NCBI GenBank assembly: GCA_030263665.1
Contig: SZPK01000029.1
Coordinates: forward strand, 62,001-126,000
DNA from: Villigracilis sp024434165
Lineage (GTDB): Bacteria; Chloroflexota; Anaerolineae; Anaerolineales; Villigracilaceae
Direction of reading: 5' to 3'
Length of the DNA: 64,000 bases
Numbering within the stretch: position 1 is the stretch's first letter; the number at the start of each line of letters is the position of its first letter. The position numbers were made by a program, and so were the translations under genes. Shown here piece after piece: positions 15,684 through 25,475 of this stretch. A model generated the notes under the pieces. It saw only the letters and a program-made list of their open reading frames with translations. It did not search any database and was not told the origin of the DNA.

Positions 15684-17639
15684 TCACCCAAAGACCATAA
15701 AATCCAATGGGTCAATCACCAGGCCGTCTTTTGCGGAAATGAAACCCTGACCGTGCAACTTCTTCGAATGGGCGATGAAATACCGTTCGATAACGGATGG
15801 CGCAACCTGTTGTTGAGTTTCGGAGAAATTCGCAAAGACGGCGGCGCGTTCCCCGTTATAGACGCGAACGAAACCGAGGACATGTTCGTTTTCGGTTGGA
15901 ACGACTTCCAGCGCGCCTCCAGAGAATGCGCCGTGCGATTTTCGTAATTCAATCAAAGCGCGAAGTCCGTTGTAGATGCGTCCTTCGGTAGTTTGTGGAT
16001 CGCGCCGTTTCTCGTACTTTACCCCATCTGCGCGCGGACGATGCACCCAGCGGCTGTCGCGTTCATGGGCGGGGTCGCTGCGATAGGTGTAATCGTTGAG
16101 TGTGCCAATCTCATCGCCTAAATAAATGAGCGGGATGCCGCCCGCGGTGAGGATGATTCCGTGAATAAGCAAAATGCGGCGGATGGCGAATTCCACTTCC
16201 TTGGCTCCTTCTTCGGAGAGGGCTTTTTCGAGCCCTGCCAGCGAAGCGCACGTTCCGCTGATGCGGCAATCGCCAGTGACAGGGTTTTCCTGAAAGGGCA
16301 ACCCGCGTGCGAAACTGCCGGGAAAGCGTCCCCGGTAAAACTCGTTGAGGAAGTGGCGATGATCGTGTCCGTTTACGCCAAGGATGGCGGCGTCCTCGTC
16401 AGAGAACGTCCAGCCAATGTCGTCATGGACGCGCACATAATTCACCCATGCCGTTCCTTGCGGAAGTTTGAAGCGCGCCGCCAGCGCCTGTGAGAGCAAT
16501 CGGGTCTTGCGGGTGGCGAGCGAATTCCAAAGCAGCGCCATCAACAGGGGATTGTATGAGATCTGACATTCTTCCGGCGAGATGTATTTCACCACTTCAT
16601 CGGGATGCACAATGGCTTCCGATTTGAAGGTCAGCGCGGGAGCGGCAATGCGCGCCGCGGCGTTGAAGGCTCTAATGAGCGTGTGTGCCTGCGGCAGGTT
16701 TTCGCAGCGGGTGCCGGGTTGTTTCCAAATGAAGGCAACCGCATCGAGCCGCAATACCTCCACGCCCTGATTGGCGAGGAAAAGCATCTCCTCCACCATG
16801 CGATTGAAAACAGCGGGATTTGAATAATTCAAATCCCATTGATAGGAATGAAAGGTCGTCCAGACCCAGCCGCCGCGTCCGTGGAACAGGGACGGGAAGA
16901 ACGTGAACGCTCCGGGGTGTTCGTCTGGAAAGATATCGCGTAGATTCCGCTCGAATTGGTCGGGCAGCGTCCGGTCTGGGTAGATGCGGTAGAAATCCAT
17001 GTACTCTTCATCGCCCTGTTTGGCGCGTTCCGCCCAGGGATGCTCGGCGGAGGTATGGTTGAAAATCAAATCCAAAACAAGGCTGATACCCGCCGCGCGG
17101 AAGTCGCGGGCAAGCGAAGCGAGTTGATCCATCGAGCCAAGCGCCGGATCCACCTCGCGGTAAGTGCTGACGGCATAGCCGCCGTCGTTTTCACCTGCGG
17201 GCGATTTGAAAAGCGGCATGAGATGCAGATAAGTGACGCCCAGTTCGCTGAAATACGGAATTTTCGCACGCAAGCCTTCGAGGTCGCCTGCAAACCGATC
17301 CACGTAGCAAACCGCGCCAAGCGTCTGGTTGGACTCGAACCAGGGCGGGTTCGTTTCACGTGCAAGGTCAAGCCGGCGAAGGTCTTCCGGGCGGTTGAAC
17401 CATAACCGCGCCATACTGACGATCAGGTCTTCCAAATGGAAGAAAAAATCATAGCGGCTGCCGTACACCTCCGCGTACAGCGCAAACAGCCTGGCAAAGT
17501 TTTTATGCAGCCGCGCGGTGAATAGATTCCAGCCCTCGGGGTCCTTCCGGCTCTCGTCGTTGAGAGTATGTTCGACGCGTGGAAGAATGCGCTTTAATGA
17601 GATGCGCGCTTCGCGTTCGATATCCTGAGGTTCGATCAT
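15684..17639 (-). CDS. ams: Amylosucrase (GH13_4)
   Basis: 651 residues. The enzyme splits sucrose and transfers glucose to an alpha-1,4-glucan, releasing fructose. The catalytic triad is D299, E341 and D406; the spacing (42 and 65) equals that of Neisseria amylosucrase (D286/E328/D393). The helical N-terminal domain (about 1-100), DLIFNHTS, EVLRLDAVAFIWK and VHDDIGW are typical. There is no signal peptide, so it is cytoplasmic. It is the last gene of the alpha-glucoside operon and overlaps the ROK kinase stop (ATGA). With that kinase it forms a sucrose-to-glucan-plus-fructose-phosphate route. Isomaltulose or trehalulose side products are known for the family. Confidence 0.9.
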   Translation of the reverse strand: MIEPQDIEREARISLKRILPRVEHTLNDESRKDPEGWNLFTARLHKNFARLFALYAEVYGSRYDFFFHLEDLIVSMARLWFNRPEDLRRLDLARETNPPWFESNQTLGAVCYVDRFAGDLEGLRAKIPYFSELGVTYLHLMPLFKSPAGENDGGYAVSTYREVDPALGSMDQLASLARDFRAAGISLVLDLIFNHTSAEHPWAERAKQGDEEYMDFYRIYPDRTLPDQFERNLRDIFPDEHPGAFTFFPSLFHGRGGWVWTTFHSYQWDLNYSNPAVFNRMVEEMLFLANQGVEVLRLDAVAFIWKQPGTRCENLPQAHTLIRAFNAAARIAAPALTFKSEAIVHPDEVVKYISPEECQISYNPLLMALLWNSLATRKTRLLSQALAARFKLPQGTAWVNYVRVHDDIGWTFSDEDAAILGVNGHDHRHFLNEFYRGRFPGSFARGLPFQENPVTGDCRISGTCASLAGLEKALSEEGAKEVEFAIRRILLIHGIILTAGGIPLIYLGDEIGTLNDYTYRSDPAHERDSRWVHRPRADGVKYEKRRDPQTTEGRIYNGLRALIELRKSHGAFSGGALEVVPTENEHVLGFVRVYNGERAAVFANFSETQQQVAPSVIERYFIAHSKKLHGQGFISAKDGLVIDPLDFMVFG

Positions 17640-18553
17640 AGGGATTTTTGGGCAGCCTCTTCCGCCAGGGCGATCGCGCCCAACACACCGGAGCGGCTCC
17701 CCAAACCAGGATGGACAATGAAAGATTCGATGTTTTCAAGAACGGAAGGAGATTGGATGTAGCCGTTGATCAGTTCGCGCGTCCGTTTTTGGACCCTGGG
17801 CAGGAGATGTGGAACCGAACCGACCCCCCCGCCGACGATGATGCGCTGGGGCGAAAGGGTCATCGTATAACTGACAAGCGCCTGGGCGATGTAGTCCGCT
17901 TCCAATTCCCATGCGATGTGATCGGGCATCAGGAACGAACCGCGCATGCCCCATCGTTTTTCAATGGCAACTCCCGAAGCGAGACCTTCGAAGCAATCGC
18001 CGTGAAAGGGGCATACGCCTTCGAATGGGTCTTTTTCGAGATCGTGTTTTACGGGAATGTGCCCCATCTCTGGATGGATCAACCCATGTAGAATTTTGCC
18101 TTCGACGAACGCTCCGCCGCCGACGCCCGTTCCCACCGTCAGGTAGAGAAAAGTCTGCAAACCTTGGGCTTTTCCCCAGCGCCATTCCGCCACCGCAGCG
18201 CCGTTTACATCGGTATCGAAAGCCATGGGAACATCGAACTGTTTGCGCAGGATGCCGATCACATCCGCATTCGTCCACCCCGGTTTGGGGGTGGGCAAGA
18301 TATGACCATACGTTGGCGAGTCCGGCTTTGGGTCCAACGGACCGAAACAGACGAAGCCGATGGCGGAAAGCCTCCCAAGGTGTTCTTCTTGCTGCTTGAA
18401 AAACTCGATTGCCTGCCGCATGGTTGCTTCGGGAGTGGTCGTTTCAAAACGGGCTTCTGCCCGAATGCTGGTGGGTCCGCTGCCCACTACGCAAATGAAC
18501 TTTGTGCCGCCTCCTTCAATGGCGCCATAGAAGGTGGTGTCGTAGTTTTTCAT
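17636..18553 (-). CDS. ROK-family sugar kinase, probable fructokinase
   Basis: 305 residues. IEGGGTKFICVVG is the ATP-binding loop, GTGVGGG the second phosphate loop, and HPEMGHIPVKHD followed by CPFHGDCFEGLASG is the zinc-binding segment seen in YdhR/ScrK-type fructokinases (compare Bacillus). It phosphorylates fructose to fructose-6-phosphate with ATP. It is coupled on both sides by ATGA overlaps, to treS upstream and amylosucrase downstream, which fits capture of the fructose released from sucrose. Glucose or mannose kinase activity cannot be excluded from sequence. Confidence 0.82.
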   Translation of the reverse strand: MKNYDTTFYGAIEGGGTKFICVVGSGPTSIRAEARFETTTPEATMRQAIEFFKQQEEHLGRLSAIGFVCFGPLDPKPDSPTYGHILPTPKPGWTNADVIGILRKQFDVPMAFDTDVNGAAVAEWRWGKAQGLQTFLYLTVGTGVGGGAFVEGKILHGLIHPEMGHIPVKHDLEKDPFEGVCPFHGDCFEGLASGVAIEKRWGMRGSFLMPDHIAWELEADYIAQALVSYTMTLSPQRIIVGGGVGSVPHLLPRVQKRTRELINGYIQSPSVLENIESFIVHPGLGSRSGVLGAIALAEEAAQKSL

Positions 18554-20148
18554 CTCTGCACCTGCATCCAGAAATAGGAATAGGGTTCAATTTCCAGGGT
18601 TTCAGCCAGAGTCAGCGGTTGTCCCGTGAACAGGTTGAGGCAGGCTGTCTGGTAATGTGCGGGGATGCGCCCCCTTTGCCTGGAACCGCTCAGGTTGTTG
18701 AAAATAAGCATGGTGTCGCCGTTATGCTCGCGCACATAAGCGGCGACTGCCGGGTTGCCCGTTTCGATCCATTGCATGTCGCTGCCGCCGAATGCGGCAT
18801 GTTCCTTGCGCAGGGCGATCATCTTTCGGATGACATGAAGAAGCGAGTTCGGGTCGCTCAACTGGTCGGCGACATTGACGCACCGGTATCCCAGTTCGCC
18901 GTCCGCCAATTCTTCAAAAGGCGTTCCAGTCGTAAAACCGCCGTTGGGGGATGAATCCCACTGCATGGGCGTGCGCATCCCATTGCGGTCGAAGAGGTTG
19001 AGGTTGTCACCCATGCCGATCTCATCGCCATAGTATATGACGGGGGCGCCGGGCAGCGTGAACAGCAATGAGTTTGCCAGTTCGATCTTGCGGCGGTCGT
19101 TATCGAGCAGGGGGGCAAGGCGGCGGCGGATGCCAAGATTGAGCCTCATGCGCGGTTCGGGTGCGTATTGCTCCCACATCCATTCACGCTCGTGCGGGGT
19201 GACCATTTCCAGCGTCAGTTCGTCGTGGTTGCGGAGAAAGGTGCACCACTGGCAATTTTCAGGAATGGACGGCGTGCGGCGCATGATCTCCGCCATGTCT
19301 TCGCAGCGTTCCTTTTTGAGCGCCATGAAAATGCGCGGCATGATGGGAAAGTGGAATCCCATGTGGAATTCGTCGCCGTCGCCAAAGTAGGGGCGCACGT
19401 CTTCGGGCCATTGGTTGGCTTCGCAAAGTAGTATGCGTCCGGGGTAGTGTTCATCCATGAAGGCGCGCAGTTTTTTGAGGTAGGCATGCGTCTCCGGCAG
19501 GTTTTCGCAGCTGGTCCCTTCGCGCTCAAAGAGATATGGAACCGCATCAACGCGAAAGCCGTCAATGCCGAGGTTCAACCAAAAGCGCGCCACATTGAGC
19601 ATTTCCTCCTGCACCTGGGGGTTATCGAAGTTTAGGTCGGGCTGGGTCGAATAAAAGCGATGCCAAAAATATTGTCCGGCTTGTTCATCCCATGTCCAGT
19701 TCGATTTTTCGGTGTCCACAAAGATGATGCGCGCGTCCTGATATTTTTGATCGGTATCGCTCCAGACATAATACTCACGATAAGGAGAATTTTTATCGGA
19801 GCGGGCGGATTGAAACCAGGGATGAGCGTCGGAGGTGTGATTCAGCACAAGGTCCATGATGAGGCGGATGTTCCTTTGATGCGCCGCTTCGATCAGGACC
19901 TTGAGGTCATCCAATGACCCGTAGGCTGAATCCACATTGTAGTAGTCTGCGATGTCGTAGCCATCGTCGCGCAGGGGCGAAGGGTAGATCGGCATGATCC
20001 AGATGCAGTCCACGCCGAGGGTTTGCAGGTAATCCAGTTTTTCAGCCAGCCCGCGCAGGTCGCCGCGCCCATCGCCGTTGCTATCCTTGAAGGCGCGGAC
20101 GGAGATTTCGTAGAAAACCGCGTTCTTATACCAGAGGTTGTTGTTCAT
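18550..20148 (-). CDS. treS: Trehalose synthase / maltose alpha-D-glucosyltransferase (GH13_16)
   Basis: 532 residues. It interconverts maltose and trehalose within one active site. The triad D201, E243 and D309 lies in GFRVDAVPYLFE, LLCEANQWPEDV and FLRNHDELTLEM; YEISVRAFKDSNGDGRGD at the N-terminus is a TreS hallmark. There is no pep2-type maltokinase fusion. No signal peptide, so cytoplasmic. It stands 48 nt after the GH1 gene and overlaps the ROK gene by ATGA. In this operon it could feed imported trehalose or maltose into glucan chemistry. An alpha-glucosidase of the same clan is the main alternative. Confidence 0.85.
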   Translation of the reverse strand: MNNNLWYKNAVFYEISVRAFKDSNGDGRGDLRGLAEKLDYLQTLGVDCIWIMPIYPSPLRDDGYDIADYYNVDSAYGSLDDLKVLIEAAHQRNIRLIMDLVLNHTSDAHPWFQSARSDKNSPYREYYVWSDTDQKYQDARIIFVDTEKSNWTWDEQAGQYFWHRFYSTQPDLNFDNPQVQEEMLNVARFWLNLGIDGFRVDAVPYLFEREGTSCENLPETHAYLKKLRAFMDEHYPGRILLCEANQWPEDVRPYFGDGDEFHMGFHFPIMPRIFMALKKERCEDMAEIMRRTPSIPENCQWCTFLRNHDELTLEMVTPHEREWMWEQYAPEPRMRLNLGIRRRLAPLLDNDRRKIELANSLLFTLPGAPVIYYGDEIGMGDNLNLFDRNGMRTPMQWDSSPNGGFTTGTPFEELADGELGYRCVNVADQLSDPNSLLHVIRKMIALRKEHAAFGGSDMQWIETGNPAVAAYVREHNGDTMLIFNNLSGSRQRGRIPAHYQTACLNLFTGQPLTLAETLEIEPYSYFWMQVQR

Positions 20149-20196
20149 AATTAAGAAGGCGCTTGCCGTCCAGGACGGCGGCAGAAGCGAAACAGA

Positions 20197-21546
20197 TTAG
20201 ATCGTGATGGAATTTTGTCGGATGACGCCGCCGTACCAATAAGCGCTCTGTTTGGGAATACGCTGCAAGGTTGCGTAATCCACGCGCACCAAACCAAATC
20301 GCTTGCTGTAGCCGCGTTCCCATTCGAAGTTGTCGAAGATGCTCCAGACGAAAAAGCCGCGCACGTTTGCCCCTTCTTGAATCGCTTCATGCAGGGCTTG
20401 CAAATGCGCATGAAGGAATCGAATTCGATCCCAATCGTTGACGAAGCCTTCGCTGTCGGGCGCATCCGGCATGGCACAGCCGTTTTCCGTCAGATACAAC
20501 GCCGGGTTGCCGTAATTTTCCTTGATGTGGATAACTTCGTTCTTCAGCCCCATTGGGTGGATGCCCCAGTTCATTTCCGTCCGCCCCCATCCTGAGGCAG
20601 AGTACGGCGTGAGACGCGCCTTGTTCAACCCGCCGAACAGGTCGAACGAAACGAGGTCGGTGTTGTAGTAGTTCAAGCCGAGGAAGTCAATCGGCTGGCG
20701 GATGACATCCATATCTTTCGCATGAATCTTCGGCTGATGAACGCCGATGTAATCGAACAATGCCTGCGGGTACGCCCCCTTGAAAACGGGGTCGAGGAAC
20801 AATGCGTGCGTCTCATCGTGGACTCGCTGCGCCGCCGCTGCATCCTCTTCGCAGTCGGAAGCCGGAAGCAGCCCGTTCAGGTTGAGGACCAGTCCGATTT
20901 TGCCTGCATAGCCGCCCTGCCGAAACACCTGCACGGCCTTGCCATGCGAAAGCAAGAGATGATGTGCGGCCTGATATGCCTGGGAATAGTCGCAAATTCC
21001 GGGGGCGTGCAAGCCCTGGGCATGTCCCAAAAACGCAGCGACCCAGGGTTCATTATGAGTCGCCCAAAGTTGGACGCGGTCTGCCAAACGGTCAAAAACG
21101 ATGCGGGCATATTCCGCGAAATAATCGGCGGTGTCGCGTGAAGCCCATCCGCCCATATCTTGAAGCGCTTGTGGAAGGTCCCAATGGAAGAGCGTACATT
21201 TGGGCTGAATCCCTGCGTTCAATAGTTCGTCCACGAGGCGGGAATAAAAATCCACTCCCTTTGGGTTGATTTTTCCACGCCCCTGCGGCAGGATGCGCGT
21301 CCAGGCAACGGTGAATCCGTAACTTGGAATGCCCAGCGACTTGATGAGGGCGACATCCTCCTTGTAAAGGTGATAGTGATCACATGCCACGTTGCCGTTG
21401 TCGCCGTTTAGGATATGCGCCTCCCACCGGGTGAAGCGATCCCAAATACTTTCGCCTTTTCCATCTTCGTTATATGCGCCTTCGATCTGGTAGGCTGAGG
21501 CGGCCGCGCCCCAGAGAAAATCCTTTGGAAATTTCAATGTTGTCAT
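20197..21546 (-). CDS. bglA: Beta-glucosidase (GH1)
   Basis: 449 residues, standard GH1 length. The N-terminal signature FLWGAAASAYQIEGA, the acid/base THNEP (E166) and the nucleophile YLTENG (E354) are present, as are the sugar-binding FHWDLPQAL and SIFDNFEWERGY phrases. It hydrolyses beta-glucosides such as cellobiose, and possibly beta-galactosides, in the cytoplasm. It is part of the minus-strand sugar operon between the aglG-like permease and treS, widening the diet of the operon from alpha- to beta-linked disaccharides. Confidence 0.92.
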   Translation of the reverse strand: MTTLKFPKDFLWGAAASAYQIEGAYNEDGKGESIWDRFTRWEAHILNGDNGNVACDHYHLYKEDVALIKSLGIPSYGFTVAWTRILPQGRGKINPKGVDFYSRLVDELLNAGIQPKCTLFHWDLPQALQDMGGWASRDTADYFAEYARIVFDRLADRVQLWATHNEPWVAAFLGHAQGLHAPGICDYSQAYQAAHHLLLSHGKAVQVFRQGGYAGKIGLVLNLNGLLPASDCEEDAAAAQRVHDETHALFLDPVFKGAYPQALFDYIGVHQPKIHAKDMDVIRQPIDFLGLNYYNTDLVSFDLFGGLNKARLTPYSASGWGRTEMNWGIHPMGLKNEVIHIKENYGNPALYLTENGCAMPDAPDSEGFVNDWDRIRFLHAHLQALHEAIQEGANVRGFFVWSIFDNFEWERGYSKRFGLVRVDYATLQRIPKQSAYWYGGVIRQNSITI

Positions 21547-21588
21547 GATAAAAAATGGACTGGGTTGCCCAGCCCGCCGGTCTCCAAA

Positions 21589-22692
21589 TTAACCTTTGAC
21601 TGAGCCCGCCAGCAATCCACGCACGAAGAAACGCTGCAGGGAGAAGAACACCGTTAAGGGCAGTATCATGGATACGAATGCCCCCGCCGTCAACAAATGC
21701 CAGTCCTGACCGCGCGCCCCGACAATAGCCGCCATGCGCTGGGTCACCAATTCGAACTCAGGGTTGCCTCCGAGGAAGATCAATGCCACAAGATAATCGT
21801 TCCATACCCAGAGGAATTGGAAGATGGCAAAGGAGGCAAGCGCCGGCACAGACAGCGGTAATACAAGCCTGGTAAATACGGTGAAGTGTGAAGCGCCGTC
21901 AATGAACGCTGATTCCAGAATATCGCGCGGCAGGGCGCTGATGTAGTTATAAAGCAGATAGGTTGCCAATGCCAGTCCAAATCCTGTATGTGCAAGCCAG
22001 ATTGCAAGGAATGTGCCGTTGAGGTTCAGCGCTCTATAGTCTCGCAGAATTGGCACCAGGGCGATTTGGAGGGGCACCACCAGAAGCGCGACGACCAACG
22101 TGAACATTCCACGACGCCCCGGGAATTTCATCCATGCAAAAGCGTAGGCGGCAAATGCGGCAATCAGAATCGGAATGGCGGTGGATGGAATGGCGACCGC
22201 CAGACTGTTTAGGAAGGCGTTGATCATATTGTCGCCGGGAACGACCTCTACGGTGCCGTCCGGTCTCTTGAATTCAAAATCCTGTCCACCAAGGACCTGT
22301 TTGTAGTTTTCGAGCGTAAAATCCCAGTCCACCGTCCAAACTTGTTCCTGGATCTGGATCTTACCGATGCGTTTGTTTCCGATCCAGGTGATTTGCTTGC
22401 CGTCCGGCGTCTGAATGCCGGCGCGAAACTCTTCGAAGGTGCCTGTAATCCCTTCTATTTCCATGATGCCGTTGGGGTCAAGTCCCGCTTCTTCGGGATC
22501 AATCTCGCGGACGGGCTGCCAATCGCGATAAGGAAACACTCTCCACCAGCCGGTGGTGGCAATCTTATCCCTGTTGCGAAAGGATGAAATGAAAATACCA
22601 ACCGTTGGAATGGTCCAGATCAGAACCAACAGGAGAAGGGTGAGGTTGACAAGCAATTTGCCAAGTCGTTTCCGAAGTTTGCCGCTGTACAT
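21589..22692 (-). CDS. aglG: Alpha-glucoside ABC transporter permease, AglG type
   Basis: 367 residues, six membrane helices. The cytoplasmic EAA loop reads ESAFIDGASHFTVFTRLVLPLS, contacting the ATPase. Between helix 1 and helix 2 is a periplasmic region of about 110 residues (with EIEGITGTFEEFR) that is characteristic of AglG rather than MalG, as is FQFLWVWNDYLVALIFLGG. GGAGG lies 8 nt before the start, one base after the aglF stop. It forms the channel with the AglF-type partner for sucrose, maltose or trehalose import. Confidence 0.85.
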   Translation of the reverse strand: MYSGKLRKRLGKLLVNLTLLLLVLIWTIPTVGIFISSFRNRDKIATTGWWRVFPYRDWQPVREIDPEEAGLDPNGIMEIEGITGTFEEFRAGIQTPDGKQITWIGNKRIGKIQIQEQVWTVDWDFTLENYKQVLGGQDFEFKRPDGTVEVVPGDNMINAFLNSLAVAIPSTAIPILIAAFAAYAFAWMKFPGRRGMFTLVVALLVVPLQIALVPILRDYRALNLNGTFLAIWLAHTGFGLALATYLLYNYISALPRDILESAFIDGASHFTVFTRLVLPLSVPALASFAIFQFLWVWNDYLVALIFLGGNPEFELVTQRMAAIVGARGQDWHLLTAGAFVSMILPLTVFFSLQRFFVRGLLAGSVKG

Positions 22693-22693
22693 A

Positions 22694-23860
22694 TTAGAAT
22701 GCCTCCTGCCGTTCCCTGAACTGTTTCAGGTTGTAGATCATGACCGGAATAACCGCGATGAGCAGCACAATGGCGATCGCCGAACCAAAGCCCGAATTGC
22801 GATTGGTGAACGACTGACGGTAAAACTGCGTGGCAATAACATGGGTTCCAAATTGTCCGCCGGTCATCACCCACACCACGTCGAAGATCTTCAGGGTGAA
22901 AATAACAATCGTTGTCCAGACCGAAAGGATCGTCCCGCGAATGTAAGGCACCATGATTCGGAAGAAAATCTGGAGTTCGCTGGCGCCGTCTATGCGCCCG
23001 GCTTCCATCAACTCTTCGGGAATACCTTTCAATGCCGCCGAAAACAGGACCATGGCGAAGCCTGCCTGAAGCCATATTACGATCACGATCAGGAAGAGGT
23101 TGTTCCAGGGGGAGATATCCACCCATTGGGTCCAGGCTTTGGGGGTCCCGCCGAGTCCCTGCACGATGGCGTTCAAGAGTCCAATCTGTGTTTGGTCGGC
23201 GGGCCTGAATTCATAAATGAAATTCCAGATGATGCCCGCGCCAACAAATGAGATTGCCATTGGCAGGAAGATAAGGGATTTTGCGAATTTCTCGAAACTG
23301 CTGCGGTCTGCCAGCGCGGCAATAAGCAGCCCGAACATCACGGAAAACGTACTGCCGAAGACGATCCACATCAGGTTATTGCGGAACGCCTCCAGCATCA
23401 ATTTCTCGGTAAACACAGCGGCATAATTGTCGAACCAGACAAAAGAATCGCTGTTGATCTGCTGAAGAACATTTAATCCTTCCGGCGGACCGTTCCGGTC
23501 GAAGAGACTAAGCCAAAACGTACGCAGAGTGGGAACGGCCAGATACCACGCAAGGATCGCCATCGCCGGACCTACAAAGACGAACGGCAGAAGACGGATA
23601 CGCCAGGTGTCCGGCAGTTTTTCCACCAGGCTGTTGAAGAGCCAATATAGGATTGCCACCCCGCCCACACCCCAAACAATCGCAACCAGGGTAATGACTT
23701 CGCGCGGCGCCCTGCCATCGCGCAAGAAGACGAATCCCAGGTATAGACCATAAAACACGATCACGATCATGCCGGCAGCCAGAAGTATGCGACCCGTGCG
23801 GGAAAGGATAGTCTTCGCAAGGGGAAATTTCTCCGGGGGGTTGGGGGTTGGCGGGTTCAT
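22694..23860 (-). CDS. aglF: Alpha-glucoside ABC transporter permease, AglF type
   Basis: 388 residues, about eight membrane helices. FVFVGPAMAILAWYLAVPTL, then FLPMAISFVGAGIIWNFIYEF and QTQIGLLNAIVQGL are AglF signatures; the EAA loop is EELMEAGRIDGASELQIFFR. Its Pro/Asn-rich N-terminal 12 residues are coded by a CCAACCCCCAACCCCC run and may be a late addition. GGAG precedes the ATG. No ATP-binding subunit is coded in this operon, so a shared MalK/MsmK-type ATPase elsewhere is expected. Confidence 0.85.
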   Translation of the reverse strand: MNPPTPNPPEKFPLAKTILSRTGRILLAAGMIVIVFYGLYLGFVFLRDGRAPREVITLVAIVWGVGGVAILYWLFNSLVEKLPDTWRIRLLPFVFVGPAMAILAWYLAVPTLRTFWLSLFDRNGPPEGLNVLQQINSDSFVWFDNYAAVFTEKLMLEAFRNNLMWIVFGSTFSVMFGLLIAALADRSSFEKFAKSLIFLPMAISFVGAGIIWNFIYEFRPADQTQIGLLNAIVQGLGGTPKAWTQWVDISPWNNLFLIVIVIWLQAGFAMVLFSAALKGIPEELMEAGRIDGASELQIFFRIMVPYIRGTILSVWTTIVIFTLKIFDVVWVMTGGQFGTHVIATQFYRQSFTNRNSGFGSAIAIVLLIAVIPVMIYNLKQFRERQEAF

Positions 23861-23899
23861 GATTTGACTCCTGTGTTCCGATACGGAAAATAAAATTTT

Positions 23900-23931
23900 A
23901 GGGTGGAGAGTTTGTCGAAACCCTCCACCCT
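23900..23931 (-). terminator. Intercistronic hairpin after the binding-protein gene
   Basis: AGGGTGGAG and CTCCACCCT form a 9-bp stem followed on the minus strand by AAAATTTTATTTT. It lies between aglE and aglF. Such hairpins often end part of the transcripts, or stabilise the upstream mRNA, so that binding protein is made in excess over permease. Confidence 0.65.
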
Positions 23932-23950
23932 GCCATTTTACCGATGCCAG

Positions 23951-25318
23951 TTATTTTGGCCAGGTGGCGTCAATCGCCTGCATGGCGGTTTCCAGGTCTT
24001 CGGAACCCGCAACGTAGCTGGTAATGTGCTCCCAGAAGGAGCCGGAGCCAACTTCACCCGGCATGAGATCGGAACCGTCGAAACGGAAACTGGTTGCCTG
24101 GGCTACAAGTTCGGCAATCCCTCGTTCCAGTTCCACGCCGTACATATCCGGCGTAGCGGTCTGATGCGCAGCCAGTGCGCCGCCGCCTTCCAGCCAGCCG
24201 CTGGCCGACTGAGGTACGGTGAAGTATTCCATCAATGCGCGTACTTCGGGGCGGTCATTGAACATCACCATCACGTCGCCCGCCACAAGGAAGGGCTTGC
24301 CATACGCCTCGTCAACAGGCGGAAGGTAGAAGAAGCCATAGTCTTCGCCAGCCACCAAGCCCTCGGGGAAGAAGCCGGTGATGAAATTCCCCTGCTTGTG
24401 CATCCAGCATTTTGGAGGATTATCGAACATTGGCGCGGGCGCGTCGCCAAAAAAGGTGGAGACGATGGAGGAACGACCGCCAAAGACATAAGCGTCATTG
24501 AACCAGATTTCGCTCCAGGTTTCAATGGCGCGTTTGACTTCAGGCGAATTGAAGGGGAGTTCACCGGCAACCCAGGCATCATAATTTTCCAGGGAGGTGG
24601 TTCGCAGCATCATCTCTTCGGTCCAGTCTGTTGCCACCCAACCCGTAGCCGCGCCAGATTCAATGCCAATACACCAGGGGGCGTCGCCATCGTCGGCGAT
24701 CTGTTGGGATAATGCGAGCAGGTCTTCCCAGGTTTCGGGTATCTCATACCCAGCCGCATCCCATGCCTTCTTGGGGTACCAAACCAGGCTCTTGCCGTTA
24801 AACCGGTGGAAGACGCCGGCTTCAACGCCGTTGATGGTAGCCATATCCCGCCAGCTTTGGTTATATTGCTGGCTCAGCCACTCTTCAGACATAAAGGTCG
24901 TTACATCAACAACCTTGCCGTCGGCAACGAATTGAGCCGCTTTTCCGGGTTGAGGGAAGTCCGCAATATCGGGAGCGTCTCCAGCGTCAACGCGCACAGA
25001 GATGGTAGCCTCGAATTCCTTGTTGCCGATATAGTTGACGTCAATACCGGTCAGTTCTTCGAACTGCGCCACGGATTTGTTCATCTTGACCCCGTCTGGA
25101 TCGTTGCCTTCAAATGCGCCGTCAACGGTCACGGTAGTGCCTGCATACTCGCCTCTGAGAGCAGCCTCTAACGCTCCTCCGGGCGGATAATCAAAATCAA
25201 CTTCCGGCATTGTTGCTTCTGTCGCGGCGGGTTCGGTGGCGGCGGGGGTGCCGCAAGCAGCCAGCAACATGGATGTGACCAGCAACCATGCCAATACATG
25301 CCATAACGCTTTTTTCAT
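23951..25318 (-). CDS. aglE: Alpha-glucoside ABC transporter substrate-binding lipoprotein, AglE type
   Basis: 455 residues. A signal peptide ends in a lipobox (LLAAC, Cys22) with a short Thr/Ala/Pro linker; the mature part is a cluster-B sugar-binding protein (YAGTTVTVDGAFEGND, PDIADFPQPGKAAQF, SLVWYPKKAWDAAGYEIPET). It captures sugars outside the membrane and delivers them to the AglFG-like permease. GGAGAG precedes the ATG. It is the first gene of the operon, behind a TTGACT/TATACT promoter with a LacI-type operator at the start of transcription. Confidence 0.85.
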   Translation of the reverse strand: MKKALWHVLAWLLVTSMLLAACGTPAATEPAATEATMPEVDFDYPPGGALEAALRGEYAGTTVTVDGAFEGNDPDGVKMNKSVAQFEELTGIDVNYIGNKEFEATISVRVDAGDAPDIADFPQPGKAAQFVADGKVVDVTTFMSEEWLSQQYNQSWRDMATINGVEAGVFHRFNGKSLVWYPKKAWDAAGYEIPETWEDLLALSQQIADDGDAPWCIGIESGAATGWVATDWTEEMMLRTTSLENYDAWVAGELPFNSPEVKRAIETWSEIWFNDAYVFGGRSSIVSTFFGDAPAPMFDNPPKCWMHKQGNFITGFFPEGLVAGEDYGFFYLPPVDEAYGKPFLVAGDVMVMFNDRPEVRALMEYFTVPQSASGWLEGGGALAAHQTATPDMYGVELERGIAELVAQATSFRFDGSDLMPGEVGSGSFWEHITSYVAGSEDLETAMQAIDATWPK

Positions 25319-25452
25319 TCTTCTCTCCTTAGGAAATGTTAGGATTGATTCGATTCTAATGGGGAAAGGGATTGTTTATTGTTTGCCGGGAACACCTCCT
25401 ATAGAAAGAGAAAAAGGGACAGCCTACCCAACGAACGTGGTTGAAAGAGTTT

Positions 25453-25472
25453 TTATGAAAGCACTTTCATAA
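25453..25472. promoter_or_regulatory. LacI-family operator of the agl operon
   Basis: Perfect palindrome with 9-bp arms, TTATGAAAG-CA-CTTTCATAA, placed just downstream of the -10 box over the expected start of transcription. Its inner 14 bases are identical to the dyad before the LacI gene (26645-26658). Confidence 0.9.
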
Positions 25473-25475
25473 ATA

